A stretch of 38,576 bases of DNA from contig NZ_CALAOH010000116.1 in assembly GCF_937926365.1 (NCBI RefSeq), forward strand, positions 1 to 38,576. Direction: 5' to 3'. A program made the position numbers and the translations under genes. Below the pieces are notes generated by a model. The model was not told where the DNA came from. It made no database searches and was given only the letters and a program-made list of their open reading frames with translations. This document shows, piece by piece, positions 17,165-28,553 of the stretch; within the stretch, counting starts at the first letter, position 1, and each line of letters opens with the position of its first letter. The stretch comes from an uncultured Azohydromonas sp. (GTDB taxonomy: Bacteria; Pseudomonadota; Gammaproteobacteria; Burkholderiales; Burkholderiaceae_C).

Positions 17165-18952
17165 TCAGAACGAGGTCCACTCGTCGGTGTCGGACGTGCC
17201 CGAGCGCGCGGCATGCGATTCCGCGGGCACCGGCGCCGGTGTCGCGGCAGGGGCGGGCGCCGCCGCCTTGCGGGCGAAGCTCGGCCGCGTCACGGTGTGC
17301 GTGCGCTCGGGAGTGCGGCGCTCGGCGCTGTCCCAGGCCGGCGCAGGGGCTGCCACCGGCAGGCTGGGCACGGTGGCCACGGCGGGCGCGGCCGGCGCGA
17401 TGCCGTCGTTTTGCAGCCGGAACACCGCCACCGCCTGCACCAGTTGCTGGGCCTGCGCGCGCAGGCTCTCGGCGGCCGCGGCGCTTTCCTCCACCAGCGC
17501 GGCGTTCTGCTGCGTGGCGTGGTCCATCTGCGTCACCGCCTCGCCCACCTGCGCCACGCCCTTGCTCTGCTCGGCGCTGGCGGCGCTGATCTCGGCCATC
17601 AGGTCCGAGACGCGCTTCACCGCCGTCACCACCTCCTGCATGGTGTGGCCGGCCTGGTCGGCCAGCTTGGAGCCGTGGTCCACGCGGTTGACGCTGTCGG
17701 TGATGAGCTGCTTGATCTCGCGCGCCGCCGTGGCGCTGCGCTGCGCCAGGTTGCGCACCTCGCCGGCCACCACCGCGAAGCCCCGGCCATGCTCGCCGGC
17801 GCGCGCGGCTTCCACCGCGGCATTGAGCGCCAGGATGTTGGTTTGGAAGGCGATGCTGTCGATCACGCCGATGATGTCGGCGATCTTGTGCGAGCTGGTC
17901 TCGATGCCGCGCATGGTGTCCACCACCTGCGCCACCACCTCGCCACCCTTGACGGCCACCGACGAGGCGCCGACGGCCAGCTGGTTGGCCTGGCTGGCGT
18001 TGTCGGCGTTGTGCTTGACGGTGCTGCCCAGCTCCTCCATGGCCGCGGCGGTCTGCTCCAGCGAGGAGGCCTGTTGCTCGGTGCGGTGGCTCAGGTCCTG
18101 GTTGCCCTGCGCGATCTGGGCGCTGGCGGTGGCCACGCCCTCGGCGTTCTGGCGCACGCCGGAGACGATCTGCGTGAGCTTGCCCTTCATGGTGCCCAGC
18201 GCGCTGAGCAACTGCGCGGTCTCGTCGCGGCCCTCGACCTGCACCTCGGTGTTGAGGTCGCCCTCGGCCACGTGCAGCGCCACGTCGCAGGCGCGGCGCA
18301 GCGGCACGGTGATGGAGCGCGTGATGAGCCAGCCCAGCGCGCTGGCCAGCGCCATCATCGCCGCCGTGAAGCCGATCAGCAGGTTGCGTGCGTGCTCATA
18401 GCTGCTCTCGGCCTGCTCGTACATCCGCCAGCTGGCGGCGTCCTGCAGCCGCACGGTTTCCTGCACCAGCTGCTGCCAGGCCAGCGTCAGCGGCTGGGAC
18501 TTCTCCACCAGCAGCACCGTCGCTTCCTCGCGCTGCCCGGCCATGGCCAGCTCGAAGAGCTGGTTGTTGACGGGCCGCGTGGCGTCCCGCGTCTCGTCCA
18601 GGCGCTTGAGCAGCGCCATGAACTCGTCGGTGTGGGGCATTTCCTCCAGCGCCGTGCGGGAGATGTCATAGATCTGGCGGATGCTGGCGAGCTCGTCCTT
18701 GAGCTTCTGCCGCTCGCCTTCGTCGCTGGTGAGCACCAGCGTGGGCAGCACGCGGTTGGCGTTCTGGAGCGCGTCGTTCATCGTGTGGCTGTACGCGCTG
18801 GCGACGTTGTTCTCCTTCACCACCTGCTCCAGGTTGCGCTGGATTTCGGCGAGCTTGAGCAGTGCCAGGCCTGACGACGCGAAGGTCACCAGCATGATCA
18901 ACCAGAACGCCGTCCCCAGGCGCACCCCAATCTTGAAATCGGCCAGTCTCAT
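17165..18952 (-). CDS. Methyl-accepting chemotaxis protein with 4HB sensor and CheR pentapeptide
   Basis: A 595-residue chemoreceptor. ATG 18952 (MRLADFKIGVRLG) is preceded by GAGAGGAAAAG. Membrane helices lie near residues 10-31 and 188-210 and enclose a helical periplasmic domain of the 4HB_MCP type. HAMP follows (ITRSITVPLRRACDVALHVAEGDL), then the long signalling coiled coil with the conserved tip DSIAFQTNILALNAAVEAARAGEHG. The tail is a Pro/Ala-rich linker ending in EWTSF, which fits the x-W-x-x-F pentapeptide that tethers CheR/CheB. It reports to a CheA array; no che genes are nearby. The ligand is unknown. Location beside the urate genes is suggestive only. Confidence 0.94.
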   Translation of the reverse strand: MRLADFKIGVRLGTAFWLIMLVTFASSGLALLKLAEIQRNLEQVVKENNVASAYSHTMNDALQNANRVLPTLVLTSDEGERQKLKDELASIRQIYDISRTALEEMPHTDEFMALLKRLDETRDATRPVNNQLFELAMAGQREEATVLLVEKSQPLTLAWQQLVQETVRLQDAASWRMYEQAESSYEHARNLLIGFTAAMMALASALGWLITRSITVPLRRACDVALHVAEGDLNTEVQVEGRDETAQLLSALGTMKGKLTQIVSGVRQNAEGVATASAQIAQGNQDLSHRTEQQASSLEQTAAAMEELGSTVKHNADNASQANQLAVGASSVAVKGGEVVAQVVDTMRGIETSSHKIADIIGVIDSIAFQTNILALNAAVEAARAGEHGRGFAVVAGEVRNLAQRSATAAREIKQLITDSVNRVDHGSKLADQAGHTMQEVVTAVKRVSDLMAEISAASAEQSKGVAQVGEAVTQMDHATQQNAALVEESAAAAESLRAQAQQLVQAVAVFRLQNDGIAPAAPAVATVPSLPVAAPAPAWDSAERRTPERTHTVTRPSFARKAAAPAPAATPAPVPAESHAARSGTSDTDEWTSF

Positions 18953-19152
18953 CGTTTCTTTTCCTCTCCCGCCTTGCCGAGCGGACTGCTGCAACACACC
19001 CGGAGCCACTGTGCAGGAAGCCACCTGGGCTTGATCTGTGCCAAGTCAATCGTTGCGGGTGTGACCGTGCACAAATCACGGGAAGTCAGCCGGCACGCGC
19101 TCCAGGGCGGTGCGCGGCTTGCGGACGCGGCCGAAAGCGGGATTCAGGTGCG

Positions 19153-19848
19153 TCAGAACCGGCCAAAGACCTTCTGCAGGATGGCGCTGCCGGTGCCCAC
19201 CGGGTCGCGGCGGATGCGGCGCTCCTCCTCGCCGATCATGAAGAACAGCCCGTCCACGGCCTTGGCCGTGACGTGGCGCTCGAGGTTGGCGTCCTCGGCG
19301 CGCACCAGCCCCAGCGTGCCGGCCCGGCCCGCCAGCTCGTTGTAGCTGCGCGCCAGCGCCACCTTCTCCGTGGCGCGGGTCACGATCGGCAGGAAGCGCT
19401 GGGTCAGCGGCTGGCGCGTGCGGCCGGCGAAGAATTCGGTCACGGCGGTGTCGCCGCCGCGCACGATGTCCAGCGCGTCCTGGACCGACATCGAGCGCAC
19501 CGCTTCCACCAGCAGCGTCTTCGCCTCGGGCACCGCGGCCTCGGCGGCGCGGTTCATGGCGGTGACGAGCTCATCGACCCGGCCCTGTTGGCCCATGAGC
19601 CTGAGCACGCCCGCGGCTTGCTCCAGCACCGGCGGCAGCGGAATGCGCACCTGCGGGTTGCCCAGAAAACCGTCCGGACGCCCCAGCGACTCCACCGCGC
19701 TGGCGGCGCCGCGCTCCAGGGCGGCGCGGATGCCCGAGGTCGCCTCCGCCGAGGTGGGCGCGGCCCAGGCCGGCCGGGACAGGACCGGACCCAGGAGCAG
19801 CAAAGCGGGAAGGGCGGAAAAGGTGCGTGCCAGTGCACGACGTTTCAT
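19153..19848 (-). CDS. DUF4197 protein, exported
   Basis: A 231-residue protein of the DUF4197 family, function unknown. ATG 19848 (MKRRALARTFSALP) follows TGGAG. A signal peptide runs to about residue 30 (cleavage near RPAWAAP). Family marks seen: SGIRAALERGAASAVESLGRPDGFLGN, then VRIPLPPVLEQAAGVLR, and the C-terminal VTAKAVDGLFFMIGEEERRIRRDPVGTGSAILQKVFG. DUF4197 proteins are periplasmic or lipoprotein-like and mostly helical; no activity is established. It lies about 200 bp upstream of the chemoreceptor start on the same strand and is probably transcribed separately. Confidence 0.88.
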   Translation of the reverse strand: MKRRALARTFSALPALLLLGPVLSRPAWAAPTSAEATSGIRAALERGAASAVESLGRPDGFLGNPQVRIPLPPVLEQAAGVLRLMGQQGRVDELVTAMNRAAEAAVPEAKTLLVEAVRSMSVQDALDIVRGGDTAVTEFFAGRTRQPLTQRFLPIVTRATEKVALARSYNELAGRAGTLGLVRAEDANLERHVTAKAVDGLFFMIGEEERRIRRDPVGTGSAILQKVFGRF

Positions 19849-20174
19849 GAGTAGCTCCAGTAGTGACGAATCGATGCGGTATGCCGGGTTGGACGCGACC
19901 AAGCGACCGCTGGCAAGGCCTGTTCGCCCGGGGAAGTGAGCATCAAGGCCCGGTGAAATACCGGGGATAGCCCGGCTTCAGTCAGGATACAAAGCGCAAC
20001 AAACTTGCGCCGCGGGAGGCGGTCCGGTTGCTGGCACGCGCATGTTGCAGCGCGCAAACTCGTTTCCATGCTGCAGCGCGCAAATATTGTTTTGCGCTTC
20101 TCGTGGGGCGCCAGGCCGACTCGGTGGCGATGCGGCACGGCGTCCGTCGCCCTCGACGGCACACGGGACACACC
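19849..20174. other. Divergent intergenic region with short direct repeats
   Basis: These 326 bases separate the DUF4197 gene from the GH19 gene. A small hairpin (CCCGGT-GAAAT-ACCGGG) lies near 19950. An 18-bp direct repeat pair at 20041 and 20067 is listed separately. AT-rich DNA at about 20078-20100 may hold the promoter of the lysin gene. No further gene was seen. Confidence 0.45.
20041..20084. repeat. Two 18-bp direct repeats, 26-bp period
   Basis: CATGTTGCAGCGCGCAAA (20041-20058) and CATGCTGCAGCGCGCAAA (20067-20084) differ at one base. The 26-bp period puts them on roughly the same face of the helix two and a half turns apart. With only two copies this is not a CRISPR; a regulator site or simple tandem duplication is more likely. 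Confidence 0.7.
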
Positions 20175-20807
20175 ATGCTGATCCTCGCCACCCTGGCTGC
20201 CGCCGGCATCGCGCCGCGCGTGGCCCATGCTTACCACCAGGCCCTGGGCCAAGCCTGCGAGCGCTTCGACATCCGCACGCCGGAGCGCATCGCGGCCTTC
20301 GTCTCCCAGTGCGCCTTCGAGAGCCGTGGCTTCGTCACGTTGGAAGAACGCATGCTCTACCGCACGCCGGAGCGCATCTGCGCCATGTGGCCCGGCCGCG
20401 TGCACGACCTGGACGACGCCGAGCGGCTGTTGGGCGCGCCGCAGGCGCTGGCCAATGCCGTGCTGTGCGACCGCCACGGCAACGGCGACGCCTCCAGCGG
20501 CGACGGCTGGCGCTACCGGGGCCGCGGGCTGATCCGCCTGGTGGGCCGCGCCACTTACCGCAATGCCGGCGCGGCGCTGCAGCGGCCCTACGAGGAGCAG
20601 CCCGATCTGGTTGCCCGCCCCGGGGACGCCTGCCTCACGGCCGCGTGGTTCTGGCACAGCCGCGGCTTCAACGAGATGGCCGACCGGTTGCAGTTCGACG
20701 CCATCACCCGCTTCATCCACGAGCACGTGTCGCCCATGTGCGGTCTCTACGAGCGCCGGGCGCTCTACCGCGGCGCGCTCGCCGCGCTGGAGGACATGCG
20801 CTGCTGA
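20175..20807 (+). CDS. GH19-type chitinase-like/peptidoglycan lysin
   Basis: A 210-residue protein of the glycoside hydrolase 19 (lysozyme-like) superfamily as found in phage endolysins. Seen: FVSQCAFESRGF with the probable catalytic Glu49, the YRTPERICAMWPGR segment, and RYRGRGLIRLVGRATYRNAG (113-132), the family signature. The N-terminus (MLILATLAAAGIAPRVAHAY) is only weakly hydrophobic and is probably part of the catalytic fold, not a signal peptide. ATG 20175 lies in CACACCATG with no strong ribosome-binding site. No holin or other phage gene is near, so it may be a domesticated or stranded prophage lysin. A direct-repeat pair lies upstream. Confidence 0.82.
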   Translation: MLILATLAAAGIAPRVAHAYHQALGQACERFDIRTPERIAAFVSQCAFESRGFVTLEERMLYRTPERICAMWPGRVHDLDDAERLLGAPQALANAVLCDRHGNGDASSGDGWRYRGRGLIRLVGRATYRNAGAALQRPYEEQPDLVARPGDACLTAAWFWHSRGFNEMADRLQFDAITRFIHEHVSPMCGLYERRALYRGALAALEDMRC

Positions 20808-20832
20808 GCGCGCAGGCCGCGGCGACGGCGCC

Positions 20833-22002
20833 TCAGGGGGCCGGCACTTCCAGCGCTTCCCGAGCGGCCTCCGGTCGCGGCTGCTCCAGGGGCCGGCGGC
20901 AGTCGAAGAAGGCGAAACCCGGGTCCCGCATCGTCGCCCGGCCGGCTTCGAGGGCCGCGATCGCGGCGCGCATGTCCTGCTGGCCGGCGGCCCAGCGCTC
21001 CTGCACCGACGACGCCGAGAACTCCAGCGTCTTGGCCGCCACCTCGTGCGCGGGCGGCCGGTAGGCCAGCAGCGCGACCGCGGTCTCGCCGTCACCGGCC
21101 GCATCCGCCGCCGCGGTTTCCGGCCGCCGCGCCTGGCGCGCCAGCAGGTGGCGCAGCCGGTACTCGCGGCGGTAGGCGTCGATGGTGCGCAACGACTGTG
21201 ACGCGAAGGCGATGTCCTGCGCGCGCTCCAGCGCCGTGTCCATCGAGAACGGCCGCCCGCCGCGCGCATCGAACAGGTCCACGGCGAAGCACACGTGATC
21301 GCCCTCCGGCGGCTCGCCCAGCAGCGGGTCCAGCGGCAGGTTGCACAGCAGGCCGGGATCGCCCAGCAGCCGGCCGTCGATCTCCACCGGTGGGAAGCCG
21401 GGGATGAACGCGGTGCTGGCCAGCACGTGCCGCGGCTCGATGGTCTGCCGGCGGCTGTCGAAGTACACCGGCTCGCCGCTTTCTAGGTCCACGCAGCCGA
21501 TGACCAGCGGCAGCGCCGCGCTGTTGAGGTAGTCGAAGTCCACCACGCGCTCCAGCGTGCCCAGCAGCGGGCGGGCGTCGAACAGGCCGACGTCCGAGGG
21601 CGTGCCGGGCAGCAGCGACAGCAGGCCGCTGGAGCGCGGCGTGAACAGGCCCGGGCGCCCGACCATCACCGTCTGCAGCGCGTGCAGCTTGTTGTACACG
21701 TCGCGCGCGCGGCCACCGGCGGGCACGGGGCCCAGGACACTCCACATCGAGGCCTGGCGCCAGAACTCGCGCAGCCTGGCCGCGCGCCGTGTCGGCGGGT
21801 TGCCCGCCACGATGGCCGCGTTGACCGCGCCGATGGAGGCGCCGCTGACGCGGTCCGGGCTGTAGCCCGCATCGTGCAGCGCTTCGCAGGCGCCGGCGGC
21901 ATAGGCGCCCAGCGCGTTGCCGCCCGAGAGGGCGAGGCTGATGAAGCTGGAAGCGGGCGAGGGAGGAGGCAGGGCCGCGGCGGCGTTATGGGAAGGGTTC
22001 AT
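20833..22002 (-). CDS. Patatin-like phospholipase
   Basis: A 389-residue cytoplasmic-type lipid acyl hydrolase. The oxyanion loop is SGGNALGAYAAG (26-37), the nucleophile Ser56 sits in SGASIGAVNAA, and the dyad Asp is Asp215 in EIDGRLLGDPGLLCNLP. The usual D-G-G reads D-P-G here. The C-terminal third (RTIDAYRREYRLRHLLARQ) resembles the extension in many bacterial patatins. The family releases fatty acids from phospholipids. ATG 22002 has a weak upstream signal. It is divergent from the GGDEF-like gene (195 bp gap) and convergent with the lysin gene. Confidence 0.88.
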   Translation of the reverse strand: MNPSHNAAAALPPPSPASSFISLALSGGNALGAYAAGACEALHDAGYSPDRVSGASIGAVNAAIVAGNPPTRRAARLREFWRQASMWSVLGPVPAGGRARDVYNKLHALQTVMVGRPGLFTPRSSGLLSLLPGTPSDVGLFDARPLLGTLERVVDFDYLNSAALPLVIGCVDLESGEPVYFDSRRQTIEPRHVLASTAFIPGFPPVEIDGRLLGDPGLLCNLPLDPLLGEPPEGDHVCFAVDLFDARGGRPFSMDTALERAQDIAFASQSLRTIDAYRREYRLRHLLARQARRPETAAADAAGDGETAVALLAYRPPAHEVAAKTLEFSASSVQERWAAGQQDMRAAIAALEAGRATMRDPGFAFFDCRRPLEQPRPEAAREALEVPAP

Positions 22003-22197
22003 TGCTGCGCTGCAGCAACCGGCGTGCCCCCGTGTGTCCGCGCCACGGGCGCGAGGGATGCGGGCCGCTGGTTTCCGTGCACCATTGCTCGGATTCGCGC
22101 GCGTGACGAAAGGCGTGCGCCAGGTTTTTCCACGAGATGGGCGGGATGATCGACGGCGTTACCGCCGCACCGTCTTGCCCGCCGATGCCGGGCACCC

Positions 22198-23208
22198 ATG
22201 CCAGATTCACGTTTGATCGCTCCGACGCCCCCCGTGCAGTGCCTGCTGATCGTCGATGACGATCCCAGCGCCATCCTGTTGCTCAGCCGCATCCTCGAAG
22301 GCGAGGCCCGCATCGTGTTCGCCACCAGCGGCGAGGCGGCGCTGCGGCGGATCCGCGACCACGCGCCCGATCTGGTGCTGCTCGACGCCAGCATGCCCGG
22401 CCTGGACGGCCTGGAGACCTGCAGGCGCATCAAGGCCGATGCGGGCGGCGCCGACGTGCCCGTGATCTTCGTCACCGCGCACGCCGACCTGGAGTTGGAA
22501 ACGCGGGCGCTGGAGCTGGGCGCGGCGGACTTCATCCACAAGCCCGTGCATGCGCCCGTGGTGCGCGCCCGCGTGCGTGCGCACCTGGCGCTCAAGCAGA
22601 AGTCCGACGCGCTGCACCGCCTGGCCGTGGTGGACCCGCTCACGGGCATCGCCAACCGGCGCGCCTTCGACGACGCGCTGGACCAGGAATGGCGCCGCGC
22701 CCTGCGTCACGGGCATGCGCTGTCGCTGTTGCTGGTCGATGTGGATTTCTTCCAGCGCTACAACGACGCGCACGGCCGCCGCGATGGCGATGCCTGCCTG
22801 CGCCGCGTGGCCGGTGTGGTCGCGGCCGCCACCCGGCGCGCGGGCGAGTTGGCCGCGCGCTATGGCGGCGGGGAGTTCGCCGTGCTGTTGCCGCACGCTT
22901 CGCTGGCGCGGGCGCGCGCCTTCGCGCAGGGCCTGTGCGCTGCCGTGGAAGGCGCGGCGCTGCCGCACGGCGACTCGCCCGTGAGCCCGCACGTGACGGT
23001 GAGCATCGGCGTGGCGGAGCTGGTGCAGGGCTGCCGGGATGGCGGCGCGGGCGACCGGCCCTGCCACGAGTGCGAGTTTTCCGGCCCTTGCCGCGCCGCT
23101 CCGGGCCTGTTGGTGGACCTGGCCGACCGGGCGCTCTACCAAGCCAAGCGCGAGGGGCGGGCCAGGGTGGCCTGCCTGCAGGGCGCGGTGCCCAGCACCT
23201 CCTCGTAG
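22198..23208 (+). CDS. REC-GGDEF-like protein with GGGEF motif and four-cysteine insert
   Basis: A 336-residue response regulator. The receiver domain (about 14-130) has Asp63 in LLDASMPGLDG and Lys115 in IHKPVH. The GGDEF domain follows: VVDPLTGIANRRAF, then VDVDFFQRYND with the first metal-binding Asp pair (181/183). The signature reads RYGGGEF (221-227), so the third residue, a catalytic Asp or Glu in active cyclases, is Gly225. The I-site is RAGE (214-217) and not RxxD. Between VTVSIGVAEL and DLADRALYQAKREG lies an insert with C279-x9-C289-x2-C292-x5-C298. This looks like a degenerate cyclase with a possible metal or redox site. The stop TAG is 9 bp before the kinase start in the same frame. 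Confidence 0.9.
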   Translation: MPDSRLIAPTPPVQCLLIVDDDPSAILLLSRILEGEARIVFATSGEAALRRIRDHAPDLVLLDASMPGLDGLETCRRIKADAGGADVPVIFVTAHADLELETRALELGAADFIHKPVHAPVVRARVRAHLALKQKSDALHRLAVVDPLTGIANRRAFDDALDQEWRRALRHGHALSLLLVDVDFFQRYNDAHGRRDGDACLRRVAGVVAAATRRAGELAARYGGGEFAVLLPHASLARARAFAQGLCAAVEGAALPHGDSPVSPHVTVSIGVAELVQGCRDGGAGDRPCHECEFSGPCRAAPGLLVDLADRALYQAKREGRARVACLQGAVPSTSS

Positions 23209-23217
23209 CACGCCTGC

Positions 23218-26256
<3,039 letters not shown>

Positions 26257-26325
26257 AGGGGCCGCTCGGCGCACGCGCTGCCACCACCAGGGATTTCCCC
26301 GGACAGCTGTGGTCAGACGGGCGGG

Positions 26326-26607
26326 CTACGGCCGGCCGCCGAAGCGCCGGTCCGCCGCTCGGGCGATGTCGGGCGGCAGCCGGTCGAGCAGGAAGCGGAT
26401 GGCCAGCGGTACCAGCACCAGGTCGTCCACCACGCCGAGCAGCGGGATCGTGTCAGGCAGCAGATCCACCGGCGACAGCAGGTACAGCGCGATCAGCGCC
26501 GTCCCGAATTTCAACCACCCCGGCGCCTGGGGATGGCGCAAGGCAAACCACAGGCGCCGCGCATCGCCTCGCACCACGGTCCACAACACGGTCAATCGCT
26601 TCCACAT
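26326..26607 (-). CDS. DUF1232 (YkvA-like) small membrane protein
   Basis: A 93-residue protein. ATG 26607 (MWKRLTVLW) is preceded by GGAGTCAAGGAA. It has the DUF1232 core LKFGTALIALYLLSPVDLLPDTIPLLGVVDDLVLVPLAIRFLL in shorter form, with the S-P-x-D-L-x-P-D and D-D motifs, and one or two hydrophobic segments. The function of the family is unknown. It converges on the kinase gene and diverges from the yidB-like gene. Confidence 0.9.
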   Translation of the reverse strand: MWKRLTVLWTVVRGDARRLWFALRHPQAPGWLKFGTALIALYLLSPVDLLPDTIPLLGVVDDLVLVPLAIRFLLDRLPPDIARAADRRFGGRP

Positions 26608-26781
26608 TTCCTTGACTCCATTCGGCCCGGACAGCGGCCCTGCGCTCCCAGATGGCGACGCGCGCCCGGCCGGGCAAGGGAAGGGGGACAAGCGGTAACA
26701 GTTGCGGGCCCGGCGCGCGCGCCGTGTACGCCGTTTGCCGCCGTCCGGGCGTCGCGTTCATCTGCGAGCAAGGGGCAAGCC

Positions 26782-27303
26782 ATGGGACTGCTCGACCAGT
26801 TGCTGGGAGGCTCGGCCGGCGGCGAAACCGGCACCGGGTCTGGAGCGGCGAGCGCCGGCGCCGCGGTGCCGGACCGGGTGTTGACGGCGCTGCTGCCGGT
26901 GCTGCTGGGCCTGCTCGCCGACCGGCGCGGGCCGGGCGCGGCAGCGGTCGTGCCGCCCGCGGCCGTCGATGCCTCGGCCACCGAGCGGACCTTCTCCGGC
27001 GTGGGTGGCCTGGCGGGGCTGCTGGCGCGCTTTTCCCATCACGGACACGGCGCGCTGGCCAGCTCCTGGGTTCGGCAGGGTGCCAACGAGCCGCTGTCGC
27101 CGCAGATCGTCTCGCAGGTGTTCAGCGCGCAGGAGCTGCGGGCCGTGGCCGAGCGCGCCGGGCTTGGCGAGGAGGAGGTGCGGGGTGGGCTGGCGGTGCT
27201 GCTGCCGTCGGTGGTGGACCACTTCACGCCCACCGGGGAGGTGCCTGCGCGCGACCGGCTGCTGGCCAGCCTGATGGACTACGAGAAGCGGCTGCCGCAC
27301 TGA
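26782..27303 (+). CDS. YidB/DUF937-family protein
   Basis: A 173-residue protein. The N-terminus MGLLDQLLGGSAGG and the Gly/Ala-rich first half with GVGGLAGLLARFSHHGHG are typical of DUF937. The C-terminal half has SSWVRQGANEPLSPQIVSQ followed by a helical segment, the conserved end of YidB proteins. Function unknown; members are soluble and often abundant in stationary phase. GGGGCAAGCC before ATG 26782 is a weak ribosome-binding site. It converges with the hypothetical gene at 27343. Confidence 0.87.
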   Translation: MGLLDQLLGGSAGGETGTGSGAASAGAAVPDRVLTALLPVLLGLLADRRGPGAAAVVPPAAVDASATERTFSGVGGLAGLLARFSHHGHGALASSWVRQGANEPLSPQIVSQVFSAQELRAVAERAGLGEEEVRGGLAVLLPSVVDHFTPTGEVPARDRLLASLMDYEKRLPH

Positions 27304-27342
27304 GGCGCGGGCGCCTGGCCGCGGCGGTGTCGCGCGCGGGCT

Positions 27343-27690
27343 TCAGTCGCCGCCGCGGCGCTGGCCGGGCAGCAGCGGCAGCCACCACGTCAGCGCCTGC
27401 TGCATCCACGCCAGTTGCGCTTGCAATTGCTGCTGCGCGGCCTGCACGGCCTCGGCGTAGGCGCTGCGGTCCAGGGTGCCCTCGAAGGTTTCGGTGGTGA
27501 GCTTGCCGTCCTCCAGCCGCGTGTGGTGGGCGTGCACGCTGGTGCGCTTGCCTTGCAGCCGCAGCTCGGTAACGGTGTAGCTGAAGTTGAAGAAGCCGCT
27601 GAACGCCGGCGGCAGCAGTTCCAGGGGCTGCGCCGCGGTTTCGCGCGGCGCGATCGAGGTCGAACCGGGTTTCGCAAGGGGATTGCTCAT
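27343..27690 (-). CDS. Hypothetical protein (115 aa)
   Basis: I do not recognise a family. ATG 27690 (MSNPLAKPGSTS) is chosen because AGGAG lies about 10 bases upstream and the protein reads plausibly from there; longer starts look like non-coding DNA. The middle appears beta-rich (FFNFSYTVTELRLQGKRTSV, LEDGKLTTETFEGTLD), followed by a Gln/Ala-rich helix (AVQAAQQQLQAQLAWMQQAL) and a basic tail. No signal peptide. It is divergent from the acetyltransferase gene. Confidence 0.6.
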   Translation of the reverse strand: MSNPLAKPGSTSIAPRETAAQPLELLPPAFSGFFNFSYTVTELRLQGKRTSVHAHHTRLEDGKLTTETFEGTLDRSAYAEAVQAAQQQLQAQLAWMQQALTWWLPLLPGQRRGGD

Positions 27691-27868
27691 GCCTGGGGCT
27701 CCTGATGCGGACCATGACGCGGCCACTTTAGCGGTGCGCTGGAAGGCCCGCTGCCGTGGCGCCGACGCAAGTCCCTGCGGTATGGCGGGTGACTGCCGCC
27801 CCGTTGCGCGGGCCTCCACGCGGCGGGGCGATGCTGAGGGCGTTGCATGGCGCTGGAGGAGCCCAAGG

Positions 27869-28333
27869 ATGTTCGTCGTGCCCGCGATCCGCCTGGCCCG
27901 GCCGCAGGATGCGGCGGGGATCGCGCTCATGTCGCGCGATCACATCGAGACCGACCTGGGCTGGAGCTGGCGCCGCGACCGCGTGCTGCAGGCGATGGCC
28001 GATCCCTCGGTCAACGTGGCGGTGCTGCAGATCGACCAGCGGCTGGTGAGCTTCGGGATCATGGAATACGGCGAGCACCACGCGCACCTGGCGCTGCTGG
28101 CGGTGCTGCCCTCGCACCGGCGCCGCGGCGTGGGCGCGCGCCTGGTGGACTGGCTGCAGAAACCGGCCCAGCTGGCGGGGCTGGAGAAGATCCGCCTGGA
28201 ACTGCGGGCCGACAACCCCGGGGCGCTGGCCTTCTACCTCCGCCTGGGCTTCGAGGCCACCGGCCGCTCGGCCGGCTACTACGGCGGCGTGGTGGACGCC
28301 ATCCGCATGGAAAAGAACCTGCGCGTCGGCTGA
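27869..28333 (+). CDS. GNAT-family N-acetyltransferase
   Basis: A 154-residue acetyl-CoA-dependent transferase. ATG 27869 follows GGAGG (27855-27859). The acetyl-CoA loop is VLPSHRRRGVGARLVDWL (motif A, R-R-x-G-x-G/A) preceded by the strand AHLALLAV, and the C-terminal part has LELRADNPGALAFYLRLGFEATGRSAGYY, typical of Rim-like GNATs. Substrate unknown; small-molecule or N-terminal protein acetylation are both possible. It ends 13 bp before the convergent small membrane gene. Confidence 0.92.
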   Translation: MFVVPAIRLARPQDAAGIALMSRDHIETDLGWSWRRDRVLQAMADPSVNVAVLQIDQRLVSFGIMEYGEHHAHLALLAVLPSHRRRGVGARLVDWLQKPAQLAGLEKIRLELRADNPGALAFYLRLGFEATGRSAGYYGGVVDAIRMEKNLRVG

Positions 28334-28346
28334 ACCGCGCGCGGCC

Positions 28347-28553
28347 TCAGCGCCGATCCGAGCGCGCGCACAGGTGCACGATCAGCGCGAAGGCATTCAT
28401 AGCGATGCCGAGCACGCCCAGCATCACGAGGAAATTGCGGTAGGGCAGATTCGAATTCGAAATCAGCAGTATCCCGATGATGCTCAAACCCAGGCCGATG
28501 ATGGTCATGGCGATGGGGTGTTTCTCGTGCAGTTTTCGGCTGGAAAGCAGCAT
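28347..28553 (-). CDS. Small two-helix membrane protein (68 aa)
   Basis: I chose ATG 28553 (MLLSSRKLHEKHP), preceded by AAAGGG. Two hydrophobic helices are seen: PIAMTIIGLGLSIIGILLI and NFLVMLGVLGIAMNAFALIV, with short charged ends. I do not recognise a family; it could be a small inner-membrane stress or envelope protein. It converges on the acetyltransferase gene. Confidence 0.65.
   Translation of the reverse strand: MLLSSRKLHEKHPIAMTIIGLGLSIIGILLISNSNLPYRNFLVMLGVLGIAMNAFALIVHLCARSDRR

Noticed and set aside
20041..20084. Possible CRISPR from two near-identical repeats
   Set aside because: Only two 18-bp copies with an 8-bp spacer, and no cas genes.
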